From: CAYFFV01 sp964342695
Lineage (GTDB): Bacteria > Acidobacteriota > Vicinamibacteria > Vicinamibacterales > UBA8438
Direction: 5' to 3'
Assembly (NCBI GenBank): GCA_964342695.1
Contig: CAYFFV010000005.1
Span: 1-64,000 of the forward strand
DNA: 64,000 nucleotides
Part shown: positions 17,759-26,075 of the stretch, one piece after another
Layout of the letters: each line of letters begins with the position of its first letter
How positions within the stretch are numbered: position 1 is the stretch's first letter
Notes under the pieces: generated by a model
Database searches by the model: none
What the model was told of the DNA's origin: nothing
Seen by the model: the letters and a program-made list of their open reading frames with translations, nothing else
Position numbers and translations under genes: made by a program

Positions 17759-18505
17759 ATGAGTAGGCACCGTTTCTACGCACCAAATGCAACAGGCTGC
17801 AATCTCAGCATCGCCCTGCCAGATGTTGAGGCCAACCAACTTGCACGTGTCTTACGTCTAAAACGTGGAGACACAGTCAACGTATTTGACGGCCAAGGAC
17901 GTGAGTTTGTTGCGAGAATAGAAAAAATAGAGAAAACACTTGTCACTCTTCTTACGCTTAAAGTATTCGATGCTATTCCTGAGCCAAAGGTACGTTTAAC
18001 GCTTGCTTTGTCGTTGTTAAAAGGACGCCTTACTGACAACGTCGTCCGTGACGCGACAATGCTTGGAGCAACGGTCATACAACCGGTACATACAACACGC
18101 AGTCAAAATACATATACCCCATCGCAATTAAAGAAATCGTTAAAACGATGGGAATCAATCGCTATTTCTTCATCTAAACAATGTGGCCGAGCTGTTGTGC
18201 CAAGGATCAACGAGTTAATGCTCTTTAAAGATTTCCTAGATCTGAAAAAAAAAGCGCTCCGGATTATTCTCGTTGAACCTACAACAACAAAAAAGTACGC
18301 CGGTCTTGATATTGTTCAAAACTTTCAAGTTCCGTCCCATGCAACGATCCTAGTCGGCCCAGAAGGCGGCTGGACTAATAAAGAACTTGAAGAAGCCACA
18401 CAACAAGGCTTTCATCCAGTAACACTTGGCTTTCGAACCTTGAGAGCCGATGCCACTGCAATTGTGGCGATACCCCTATTTAAGTACCTCTGGTCAGACT
18501 TGTAA
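17759..18505 (+). CDS. rsmE: 16S rRNA m3U1498 methyltransferase RsmE
   Basis: A 248-aa SPOUT-class methyltransferase for U1498 of 16S rRNA. An N-terminal PUA-like domain has 'LARVLRLKRGDTVNVFDGQGREF' elements (LRLKRGD, FDGQG). The knotted SAM domain has VGPEGGWTNKELE and the LGFRTLRADATAIVA motif, equivalent to LGxRILRxETA. It begins 6 bases after prmA and appears to close the hrcA operon. Asp replaces the common Glu in the final motif, a conservative change. Confidence 0.93.
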   Translation: MSRHRFYAPNATGCNLSIALPDVEANQLARVLRLKRGDTVNVFDGQGREFVARIEKIEKTLVTLLTLKVFDAIPEPKVRLTLALSLLKGRLTDNVVRDATMLGATVIQPVHTTRSQNTYTPSQLKKSLKRWESIAISSSKQCGRAVVPRINELMLFKDFLDLKKKALRIILVEPTTTKKYAGLDIVQNFQVPSHATILVGPEGGWTNKELEEATQQGFHPVTLGFRTLRADATAIVAIPLFKYLWSDL

Positions 18506-18572
18506 AAATCAGCAATTTACCTCCTAAACCACAGGACTTTTAGTTAGATTGCTCTATACTGCACATAATTTC

Positions 18573-19562
18573 ATGTTACTTCGAGATCAAAAACTTGGTA
18601 AATACAAAATCATCTCTCCTCTCGGTACCGGAGGATTTGGCTCAGTTTATCTAGCAGTCGACACATGGATTGATAAACAAGTCGCACTCAAAGTGCCTCA
18701 TCGTCAAAATATTAATTTTGGAGAACTCCTACGAGAACCACGCCTCTTAGCAACACTAAATCATCCAAATATAATTGCTATCACGACGGCTGAAAAACAA
18801 GAAAATCTTTTCTTTATCGTTATGGAGTACGTGCAGGGTGAAACTCTTGAAAATCTTATAAACAGCAAGGGTACGATACCCATTAATCACGCTCTCGATT
18901 ACGCGATCCAAACATGCCGAGCAGTCCAGCATGCGCACACGCAAGGAGTGCTCCACCGCGATTTAAGACCCCCAAATATGTTGGTGTCCGAAGAAGGGTT
19001 AGTAAAGGTAGCAGATTTCGGAACTTCTCGGTTTGTGGAACTTTCCACAAAAGGAACGACGGTAATCGGCAGTCCCCCATACATGGCACCAGAACAGTTT
19101 GAAGGCAAAGCTACATTTGCTTCTGACATATATGCATTAGGCGTAACTATTTATCAAATGCTCACAGGAGGCTTACCTTACAACACTCCATCACCCAGCG
19201 ATCTTGATCGCTTGATGCGAGGAGAACTATTTGAACCTCCGCGGGCTCGAAATTCCTCGATTCCAAGTTCTCTCAATGAAATCATCATGAAGGCCATGAA
19301 TCCGTACTCAGAAAACCGTTACCAGAGCGCAAACGAACTATTAACTGCTCTAGAAAACACCCGTGACCGGCGAGTACAATATCTATCCATGAATCAGGAT
19401 TATGCCAAGTCAACTCCACAAGTTAATAATTCCCCACCATCAGAGCAAGAAATCTCAAAAACACCGAACCCTGACGATAACACTACACAATTTTGCTGGC
19501 ACTGCCACAAACCCCTCCATGCACGTAATGACCGCTGTCCGTTTTGTGACGAAATCCAGTGA
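18573..19562 (+). CDS. Hanks-type Ser/Thr protein kinase with C-terminal zinc ribbon
   Basis: A 329-aa kinase from the ATG at 18573; a TTG at 18549 in the same frame is less likely. The kinase domain covers about 11-270 with glycine loop GTGGFG (18-23), catalytic Lys40, HRDLRPPN near residue 129, DFGTSR and APE motif MAPEQF. All catalytic residues are present, so it should be active, unlike the pseudokinase at 9119-11485. A Ser/Pro-rich linker leads to a C-terminal zinc ribbon (CWHC ... CPFC). No transmembrane segment is seen, so it is cytosolic. Substrates are unknown, and its neighbours rsmE and ilvE give no clear hint. Confidence 0.9.
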   Translation: MLLRDQKLGKYKIISPLGTGGFGSVYLAVDTWIDKQVALKVPHRQNINFGELLREPRLLATLNHPNIIAITTAEKQENLFFIVMEYVQGETLENLINSKGTIPINHALDYAIQTCRAVQHAHTQGVLHRDLRPPNMLVSEEGLVKVADFGTSRFVELSTKGTTVIGSPPYMAPEQFEGKATFASDIYALGVTIYQMLTGGLPYNTPSPSDLDRLMRGELFEPPRARNSSIPSSLNEIIMKAMNPYSENRYQSANELLTALENTRDRRVQYLSMNQDYAKSTPQVNNSPPSEQEISKTPNPDDNTTQFCWHCHKPLHARNDRCPFCDEIQ

Positions 19563-19616
19563 TGGTAGACTCCTCTAGTAACATTCTCTGTATTAACTAC
19601 TCTGTTTGGAGCCAAA

Positions 19617-20543
19617 ATGAGCTTTGGAACTGGAAAAATATGGATGAACGGAACATTCGTTGAATGGAAAGATGCCAACATTCATATTGGTTCCCACGTC
19701 GTACATTATGGCAGCGGTGTATTTGAAGGAGCTCGCTGCTACGAAACCCCTAAAGGAGCAGCATGCTTTCGTTTAAACGAACATATCCGGCGCCTGTACG
19801 ACTCGGCAAAAATATATCGCATGGAATACGTCCTCTCCAGAGATGAACTCCGAAACGCGGTACTCGAGACCATACGTCATAACAACTATCAGGCCTGTTA
19901 TATTCGACCTTTAATGTATCGGGGATATAACACGTTGGGTGTTAATCCACTGTCGTGCCCGGTTGAAGTGGCGATTCTTATCTGGGAATGGGGCGCTTAT
20001 CTTGGAGAGGAGTCGCTTGAGCAGGGAGTGGATGTCCAGATAAGTTCATGGGGCCGCGGCGCGCAAAACCGTTTCCCTGCCTTATCAAAAGCAACGGCCA
20101 ATTATGCCAACTCGCAATTAATTAAGATGGAATCCGTCAACCATGGCTATGCCGAAGGCATCGCCCTAGATCCAATGGGATTCTTAAGTGAAGGAAGCGG
20201 ACAAAATCTTTTCCTCATACGAGACAAGATTATAACCACACCTCCCATTTCGGCTTCTGTCTTACCAGGAATCACTAGGGATGTAGTTGTTAAAATTGCC
20301 TCTGATTTAGGATATACAGTAAGGGAAGAAACTCAACCTCGAGAAGCAATCTATATCGCAGATGAAGCTTTTTTCTCTGGGACGGCTGCAGAGATTACAC
20401 CAATCCGTTCAGTCGATAAGATTGACATAGGCAGTGGAAAACGTGGACCAATAACTGAAGCAATTCAGAAAAGATTTTTTGACATCATTTATGGACGAGA
20501 AGCTGACAAGTACAATTGGCTAACATACGTTTATACTGATTAA
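19617..20543 (+). CDS. ilvE: Branched-chain amino acid aminotransferase
   Basis: A 308-aa class IV PLP aminotransferase, last step of Leu, Ile and Val synthesis. Signature elements are 'HVVHYGSGVFEGARCY', RLNEHIRRL, PLMYRGYNTLGV, the PLP-lysine region FPALSKATANY, 'EGIALDPMGFLSEGSGQNLF', LPGITRD and 'AFFSGTAAEITPIRSVD'. Length and motif order match IlvE type I rather than D-amino-acid transaminase or aminodeoxychorismate lyase. It stands alone, with short gaps on both sides. Confidence 0.95.
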   Translation: MSFGTGKIWMNGTFVEWKDANIHIGSHVVHYGSGVFEGARCYETPKGAACFRLNEHIRRLYDSAKIYRMEYVLSRDELRNAVLETIRHNNYQACYIRPLMYRGYNTLGVNPLSCPVEVAILIWEWGAYLGEESLEQGVDVQISSWGRGAQNRFPALSKATANYANSQLIKMESVNHGYAEGIALDPMGFLSEGSGQNLFLIRDKIITTPPISASVLPGITRDVVVKIASDLGYTVREETQPREAIYIADEAFFSGTAAEITPIRSVDKIDIGSGKRGPITEAIQKRFFDIIYGREADKYNWLTYVYTD

Positions 20544-20619
20544 TTTTGGCGCAGACAAAGTTGGAGCTTTTGTTATCGCCATATCCAATCACCTTAAATA
20601 GCAATCCCTATTTTTCCGG

Positions 20620-21093
20620 ATGCCAGACTCTTATCAAACCGGACTAAAATTATTATCACGGCGAGAACTATCCACAAAAGAACTCAGTGAGCGCCTACTC
20701 CGCAAGGGGTTTACTCAAGATTCCGTCTCGGATGCAATACAACGATTGAGCGATGACGGAGCTCTTAATGACTACAGGACAGCGCTCGCACTAGCGCATC
20801 GAGAAGCCCATATCCGTGCACGAGGACAACTTAGAGCCTTAAGAGAAATCGAGAGTCACGGTATAACTCGAGAACTTTCGACCAGCGCCGTTAAAGAAAC
20901 ATATAAAGATCTAGACGAAAGAGAAATGATTGAGGAAGCATTAAAAAAACGCCTAAAAGGCACCATTACTGATAATCGACAAATGCGTCGCCTTTACCAA
21001 TTTTTAATACGACAAGGCTTCGATGTTTCAACAACTCGTTCGGTCCTCAACGCTCACACTCAAACTACTGGAATTAACGAAGATTTGGACTGA
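20620..21093 (+). CDS. recX: Regulatory protein RecX
   Basis: A 157-aa RecX-family protein, a modulator of RecA filaments. The pattern of three-helix repeats is visible: 'GLKLLSRRELSTKELSERLLRKGF' with the typical 'LSRRExSxxEL' start, 'AIQRLSDDGALNDYRTALALA', RARGQLRALREIESHGI and 'YQFLIRQGFDVSTTRSVL'. recA is not in the window. Its placement just ahead of alaS recalls the recA-recX-alaS neighbourhood of other bacteria, which supports the call. Confidence 0.88.
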   Translation: MPDSYQTGLKLLSRRELSTKELSERLLRKGFTQDSVSDAIQRLSDDGALNDYRTALALAHREAHIRARGQLRALREIESHGITRELSTSAVKETYKDLDEREMIEEALKKRLKGTITDNRQMRRLYQFLIRQGFDVSTTRSVLNAHTQTTGINEDLD

Positions 21094-21127
21094 TCGCTCC
21101 CGTTAAGCTTGTGACAAAATAGAACCA

Positions 21128-23833
21128 ATGAAATCTGAAGATATCAGGTATAGCTTTCTTAAATATTTTGAGACACAGGACCATAGAATAGTCCACAGCT
21201 CTCCACTTGTACCTAATGACGATCCCACGCTGCTATTCACGAATGCTGGAATGAATCAATTTAAGAACATCTTTCTTGGACATGATTCATCGAATTACAA
21301 ACGAGCAACCTCATCACAAAAATGTATGAGAGTTAGCGGGAAACACAACGATCTTGACAATGTGGGACCGTCACTGCGCCACCACACATTTTTTGAAATG
21401 CTTGGCAACTTCTCTTTCGGAGACTACTTCAAGGAGGAGGCAATTCCGTTTGCTTGGGAGCTTTTGACTACCGTATGGAAGATTCCACCTGAAAAACTCT
21501 ACGCTACAGTATTCGGCGGCACAAAAGACATCCCCAAAGACGTTAAGGCTCATAACATCTGGAAAAATTTCTTACCCGAGAACCATATTATTGAACTTGG
21601 CTTGTCTGAAAACTTCTGGAGTATGGGGGACACCGGACCATGCGGCAGATGCTCTGAGCTCCATTACTACCGAGGAGACCACATCCCTTGCATTCAATCA
21701 ACGTGCCGTGGACTCGACTGCAGCTGTGACAGATATATTGAAATTTGGAATAACGTTTTTATGGAATTTGAAAGACATCCAGACGGTACGTTGTCACCTC
21801 TTCCCGCTCCCTCAATTGATACCGGGATGGGTCTTGAGCGTATCGTAGCCGTACTCCAAGGACAACTTTCGAATTATGACACAGACCTATTCACGCCTAT
21901 TCTGGCCAGTATCGGAGAAGTGACTGGCACTAAATACACACAAACGAATTCAGACTCTGATTGCCTCTCAAATAGCACCTCTATGCGAGTAATAGCAGAT
22001 CACATGCGTGCAATGACCTTTCTCATCTGTGATGGGGTAATGCCATCAAACGAATGGCGTGGATATGTCCTCCGAAAAATTATGCGACGGGCCATGCGCC
22101 ATGGAAAAAAACTCGGAATGACCAAGCCATTTCTTGGCAGTCTTGTCGAACCCTTAGTCGAACAAATGTCCAAAGCATATCCGGAAATGTGCGGACGTAA
22201 AGAAACGATCGTTCAAGTAATTACTCAAGAAGAAGAACGATTTGATTCAGTGCTTAGGGATGGTCTTCCTCGCTTAGAAACGATAATAGAACATTCCTTG
22301 TCAAAACATTCCCCAACTCTCTCAGGTGTTGATATATTTCGGTTATACGATACTTATGGATTACCTATCGATTTCATTGAGGACCTTGCAAGTGAACATA
22401 ATTTAGAGCTTGACCGAGAAGGATTTGAAAAATCTCTCGAGGGACAGAGAAATACCTCACGAGCAGGCAAAATGTTTAAACAACGTAATGAATCTTCCTT
22501 TCACTATAAGTCACAAGAATCCGAATTGATATTGAGGAAAACTAGCGACTGCTTTGAAGGATATAGCACCACGCGAGTAAAAGACGCAAAAATTCTAGCG
22601 ATCTTTGATGAAACCCATAAAGAAGTAGACCAACTCAAAGAACAACAAAAAGGGTCTATCGTATTAGACCGCACACCGTTTTACGTAGAATCAGGAGGAC
22701 AGGTATCTGATTCTGGCCGTATCTACTGCACTAATAAATCTAGCTACCTGGATGTTTCTTCGATGGACACGCTCAAACCCTCTGGACTTAGAACCCATAC
22801 ATGCACAGTTACTTCGGGAACTTTTTCTGTGGGAATGATCGTCAACGTAGAAGTAGATCCAAGGACAAGAGAAGCGACTCAACGCAACCACACTGCCACC
22901 CACCTTCTTCATGCAGCTCTTCGCGAGATACTTGGCACCCATGTTAGACAGGCAGGTTCACTCGTCGAACCAGAGCGCCTCCGTTTTGACTTTACCCATG
23001 CAGACTCACTCTCGCCTGAACAGATCTTTGAATTGGAACAACGTATAAATAGAGACATCTTTACCAACCATAACGTTACAAGTGCTTTAAGAAACAAAGA
23101 GGATGCTATCGCTGAAGGAGCCACTGCTCTTTTTGGTGAAAAATACGGTGACGAAGTAAGAGTAGTTTCGATAGAAAATTTATCAACCGAACTCTGCGGA
23201 GGCACCCACTGCGAAACGACTGGAGAAATTGGAACTTTTGTGATTACACAGGAAAATGGCATCGCATCCGGAGTGCGTCGTATCGAGGCTGTCACCGGGG
23301 ATGCGGCAATTAAGTTTCTCCAGCAACGAAGATCTATTTTAAATAAGGTTCTTGAATCCCTCTCCGCCTCAGAACATGATGTGATTCAGTCTATTGACCG
23401 TCTACAGTCCTCAAGTAAAACTCTTGAAAAACAACTCAGTCAGCTTAAAGTCAACATGGTTCTCGATTCCAACACTAACGAATCTCTGAATAGACAAGAA
23501 ATAGACGGGATTGAGATAATTACCCAACAAGTGAACGATCTTGATAAAGCTGCGCTACGCAGTCTTTCAGATTCGTTACGGGACCGCATGTCAAACGGTG
23601 TTTCAATAGTTGTTTGCGTTAAAAACAAAAAAGCTTCCTTAATCGTCTCAGTAACTAAAGAACTTTCTACCCGCATACAAGCAGGAAACATTGTTAAAAC
23701 GTTAGCACCCATTATTAATGGACGCGGTGGTGGTAGAGCCGATTTTGCGGAAGCTGGCGGTGACGACGTCAGTAGAATTGATGAGCTCTTATCAGAAGGA
23801 ACTACAATTGTGAAAAAACTGCTTTCCGATTAA
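21128..23833 (+). CDS. alaS: Alanyl-tRNA synthetase
   Basis: A 901-aa class II synthetase of full length. The catalytic core opens with 'FLKYFETQDHRIVHSSPLVP' and has the motif 'NAGMNQFKNIFLG'. The editing domain contains HTATHLLH and CGGTHCETTGEIG, giving the zinc-binding HxxxH...C...CxxxH-type set that removes mischarged Ser and Gly. The C-terminal DHHA1-type oligomerisation region ends GGGRADFAEAGG. It follows recX by 34 bases. No T-box leader fits in that gap. Confidence 0.97.
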   Translation: MKSEDIRYSFLKYFETQDHRIVHSSPLVPNDDPTLLFTNAGMNQFKNIFLGHDSSNYKRATSSQKCMRVSGKHNDLDNVGPSLRHHTFFEMLGNFSFGDYFKEEAIPFAWELLTTVWKIPPEKLYATVFGGTKDIPKDVKAHNIWKNFLPENHIIELGLSENFWSMGDTGPCGRCSELHYYRGDHIPCIQSTCRGLDCSCDRYIEIWNNVFMEFERHPDGTLSPLPAPSIDTGMGLERIVAVLQGQLSNYDTDLFTPILASIGEVTGTKYTQTNSDSDCLSNSTSMRVIADHMRAMTFLICDGVMPSNEWRGYVLRKIMRRAMRHGKKLGMTKPFLGSLVEPLVEQMSKAYPEMCGRKETIVQVITQEEERFDSVLRDGLPRLETIIEHSLSKHSPTLSGVDIFRLYDTYGLPIDFIEDLASEHNLELDREGFEKSLEGQRNTSRAGKMFKQRNESSFHYKSQESELILRKTSDCFEGYSTTRVKDAKILAIFDETHKEVDQLKEQQKGSIVLDRTPFYVESGGQVSDSGRIYCTNKSSYLDVSSMDTLKPSGLRTHTCTVTSGTFSVGMIVNVEVDPRTREATQRNHTATHLLHAALREILGTHVRQAGSLVEPERLRFDFTHADSLSPEQIFELEQRINRDIFTNHNVTSALRNKEDAIAEGATALFGEKYGDEVRVVSIENLSTELCGGTHCETTGEIGTFVITQENGIASGVRRIEAVTGDAAIKFLQQRRSILNKVLESLSASEHDVIQSIDRLQSSSKTLEKQLSQLKVNMVLDSNTNESLNRQEIDGIEIITQQVNDLDKAALRSLSDSLRDRMSNGVSIVVCVKNKKASLIVSVTKELSTRIQAGNIVKTLAPIINGRGGGRADFAEAGGDDVSRIDELLSEGTTIVKKLLSD

Positions 23834-23863
23834 TAGCAATTGATACATACCTTTATTACTTTC

Positions 23864-24268
23864 GTGCATAAAGTATCTTCTGTCGAACAGCTTCGGTTAG
23901 ATATCTGGCTTGACATCGCTTGTGTTTACAAAACAAGGTCAGCGGCGAAGCTCGCTTGCCAAGGAGGAAAAGTTACGGTTAACGGGAATCGCGCAAAACC
24001 TAACCGGTACATCTCTGCGGGTGACAAAATAATAACCACGGGAGTAAATCGTCGAAAACGGCATTTACTTGTAACTTCATTAACTGAACACCGCATTAAA
24101 AAAGTAGAGGCCAAAACTTTATATACGGACGTAACGCCAGCACCAACTGCGGAAGAAGTCGAGCTTCAAACCATCCTACGACGAGCGGGTCCGACTCCTG
24201 GATTCGGTCAAGGCGCTCCTAGTAAACGTGAACGAAGATTTAGACGCCGAACAAAAGGACGTATATAA
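23864..24268 (+). CDS. S4-domain RNA-binding protein (Hsp15-like)
   Basis: A small basic protein with an N-terminal S4 domain ('LRLDIWLDIACVYKTRSAAK', then ACQGGKVTVNGNRAKPNRYI and 'GDKI'), as in Hsp15, which recycles stalled 50S subunits. A basic C-terminal tail rich in Arg (KRERRFRRRTKGR) is typical of ribosome-associated members. The frame is open from a TTG at 23840; GTG at 23864 gives a start closer to the S4 fold (134 aa). It follows alaS within 6-30 bases and precedes rpsT. Family assignment is firm, the specific function less so. Confidence 0.85.
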   Translation: MHKVSSVEQLRLDIWLDIACVYKTRSAAKLACQGGKVTVNGNRAKPNRYISAGDKIITTGVNRRKRHLLVTSLTEHRIKKVEAKTLYTDVTPAPTAEEVELQTILRRAGPTPGFGQGAPSKRERRFRRRTKGRI

Positions 24269-24269
24269 T
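24241..24269 (+). promoter_or_regulatory. candidate rpsT promoter
   Basis: TAGACG (24241-24246, 4 of 6 matches to TTGACA) and a perfect TATAAT (24264-24269) are 17 bases apart. They overlap the end of the S4-domain gene. The predicted start near 24276 would give rpsT a short leader carrying the strong AAGGAGG ribosome-binding site at 24284-24290. Confidence 0.42.
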
Positions 24270-24302
24270 ATTCGAGTGATTCTAAGGAGGAATATTTAGT
24301 TA

Positions 24303-24572
24303 GTGGCTAACCATAAATCGGCAATTAAAGCCCATCGGCAAAATATTAAGGCCAACGCTCAAAACCGCGAATATCGGAGTCGTCTCCGTCGAGCCTTAAA
24401 AGAAACACGCACTGCTATCGAAAGTGAAGATTCAGCGACAGCAGGCACAGAGTTAAAAAATACTGTCTCACTGATAGACACACTTGCCGGAAAGGGTATT
24501 ATTCACGCTAATGCAGCCGCACGGCACAAGTCCAGACTCTCACGAAAACTAGCGGCTGTTTCTGCGAGTTAG
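24303..24572 (+). CDS. rpsT: 30S ribosomal protein S20
   Basis: An 89-aa basic protein with the S20 opening MANHKSAIKAHRQ, the middle 'NREYRSRLRRALKETRTAI' and the end 'GIIHANAAARHKSRLSRKL'. It binds 16S rRNA early in 30S assembly. The start is GTG, preceded by AAGGAGG (24284-24290) at 12 bases, slightly long. A non-AUG start is also known for E. coli rpsT, where it is linked to autogenous control. Its last 24 bases overlap the 3' end of the convergent holA. Confidence 0.96.
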   Translation: MANHKSAIKAHRQNIKANAQNREYRSRLRRALKETRTAIESEDSATAGTELKNTVSLIDTLAGKGIIHANAAARHKSRLSRKLAAVSAS

Positions 24573-25511
24573 AACAGTTCCGTGCACTGACAGTTCCGTA
24601 CAAAGTTGGACTACTAGGCGCTCGAGAATAACTCTTGCTTCTATCGTCGATCGCTTTAAGGAACGGTCCGCCTTAAGCATAGCGGCCAACGCTGAAGGAA
24701 CCTTCGTTTTTGGAAGCCTCTTCCGTATTACCCAACCCAATTGTCCCAAAACAATCTCTGGAATAGCACCCTGTTCCATTGCTAGCCCTAATTCACGCAA
24801 AGCTCGAGACATATCTCCACGCTCTATAGCAACGGTCAACGCCCATTCATCGAGCACAACTGCATGCCCAAATACCGTTTCCACATCCTTCACCGATATA
24901 TTTGATCTGTCATCAACAAATAGTAATAACCTCTCAACCTCATCCCTCAAACGATTGATATCTGGACCTATCCGCTCACTAAGCATACGAGCCGCGTCCA
25001 CTGTCATTTTTTTCCCTACACTTGATACTTTCGCCTGGATCCAGCGCTGCGCAGCAACAATATCCTTAAGTTCTCCAGTTCGTATTACCTCTGTCTGCTT
25101 AAGTAGATACTTGGTTAAACGACGTCTTTGATCTAGCTGTCCGCTGGAAATCACAAGGGTAACATCAGGGGGAAGTTCCTTAATCACTTCGGAAAATCTA
25201 TCAATATTTTCTAGTAGTGCCGAACTTTCACGAACCGGCTGGATTATCCGTTCCGCATTCACAATGACAACAATGCGACGAGGTGACATCATTGGAGGAG
25301 TCAGCATCGCTTCTATGACAACCTGGAGAGATACTTCCCCACCATTAAATCGGTTTACGTTAAACGGCCGAAGTTCTTCGTCAACTAACGATTCAAATTC
25401 CTTTATAAGAGAATCTTTTTCATGATCATCGTCACCAAGGATAAGATAGACGGAAGACACCTCGCCCTTTTTGAAACGTTTACGGATGCTTTCCACCGGG
25501 GAATCAACCAT
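24549..25511 (-). CDS. holA: DNA polymerase III subunit delta
   Basis: A 320-aa HolA, the clamp-loader subunit that opens the beta clamp. It has the N-terminal 'SVYLILGDDDHEKDSLIKEF', 'MMSPRRIVVIVNAE' and 'DVTLVISSG' segments of domain I. Domain II/III helices follow (LSERIGPDINRLRDEVERL, 'GHAVVLDEWALTVAIERGD'). It is the last gene of leuS-lptE-holA, the same order as in E. coli. Its 3' end overlaps rpsT on the opposite strand. The holA/rpsT neighbour relation is common in bacteria. Confidence 0.93.
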   Translation of the reverse strand: MVDSPVESIRKRFKKGEVSSVYLILGDDDHEKDSLIKEFESLVDEELRPFNVNRFNGGEVSLQVVIEAMLTPPMMSPRRIVVIVNAERIIQPVRESSALLENIDRFSEVIKELPPDVTLVISSGQLDQRRRLTKYLLKQTEVIRTGELKDIVAAQRWIQAKVSSVGKKMTVDAARMLSERIGPDINRLRDEVERLLLFVDDRSNISVKDVETVFGHAVVLDEWALTVAIERGDMSRALRELGLAMEQGAIPEIVLGQLGWVIRKRLPKTKVPSALAAMLKADRSLKRSTIEARVILERLVVQLCTELSVHGTVLTRRNSR

Positions 25512-25525
25512 GATGCGAACGCCAC

Positions 25526-26065
25526 CTAGAATGCTTCAAGTATGGAACTGACTACAGTCTGTGCAAAATCTTGTGCTATGCGTTCTACAGCATTTGACCG
25601 TTGGCCAAAAAATGACGACACGCTCTCCACATTACCGCCTCCAGATGCAACCTCGTATTCATCACTAAATTCAAGCTGCGGATTTTCCCAGAGAATTTCA
25701 TCGGTCGACACATCTTTAAACTCGATTCTTGCGGTCAAAGTGAACACATATCGAGACGCTTGCTGATCATCAGTGAAACTGGCTGGAGTAATTCTTATTT
25801 CACTGATAGCACCTTCTAGAACGGCATCAACACCTTGAGTCTCTGGCACCACGCGGTATTGACCGCGCCCAATAAATTGCTGACGCACTTCTTGCGTAAC
25901 CAGCTGTTCGACATCGAACGCTGCCGTATTGTTGTCAAACATGGGAATCCCAATAGTTTCAATGTAGTCTGGAAGAAATGAGCCGCGCCCAGCAAGAGCA
26001 TACCCACATCCAAGATGTGAACCTGCACTCATACATATTAATAGAACTATGAAATTTTTCTTCAC
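25526..26065 (-). CDS. lptE: LPS-assembly lipoprotein LptE
   Basis: A 179-aa lipoprotein. The signal peptide has a hydrophobic core and a lipobox ending LGCG, so Cys20 would be lipidated. Next comes CGYALAGRGSFLPDYIETIGIP, the usual LptE opening, then 'QLVTQEVRQQFIGRGQYRVV' and a C-terminal helix. LptE plugs and supports the LptD translocon at the outer membrane. LptD is not in the window. The position between leuS and holA matches the conserved order in other diderms and strongly supports the call. It indicates an LPS-bearing outer membrane. Confidence 0.9.
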   Translation of the reverse strand: MKKNFIVLLICMSAGSHLGCGYALAGRGSFLPDYIETIGIPMFDNNTAAFDVEQLVTQEVRQQFIGRGQYRVVPETQGVDAVLEGAISEIRITPASFTDDQQASRYVFTLTARIEFKDVSTDEILWENPQLEFSDEYEVASGGGNVESVSSFFGQRSNAVERIAQDFAQTVVSSILEAF

Positions 26066-26075
26066 AACTTAATTC

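Noticed and set aside
21094..21127. T-box leader for alaS or leuS
   Set aside because: The gaps before these genes are 34 and 17 bases, far too short for a T-box.
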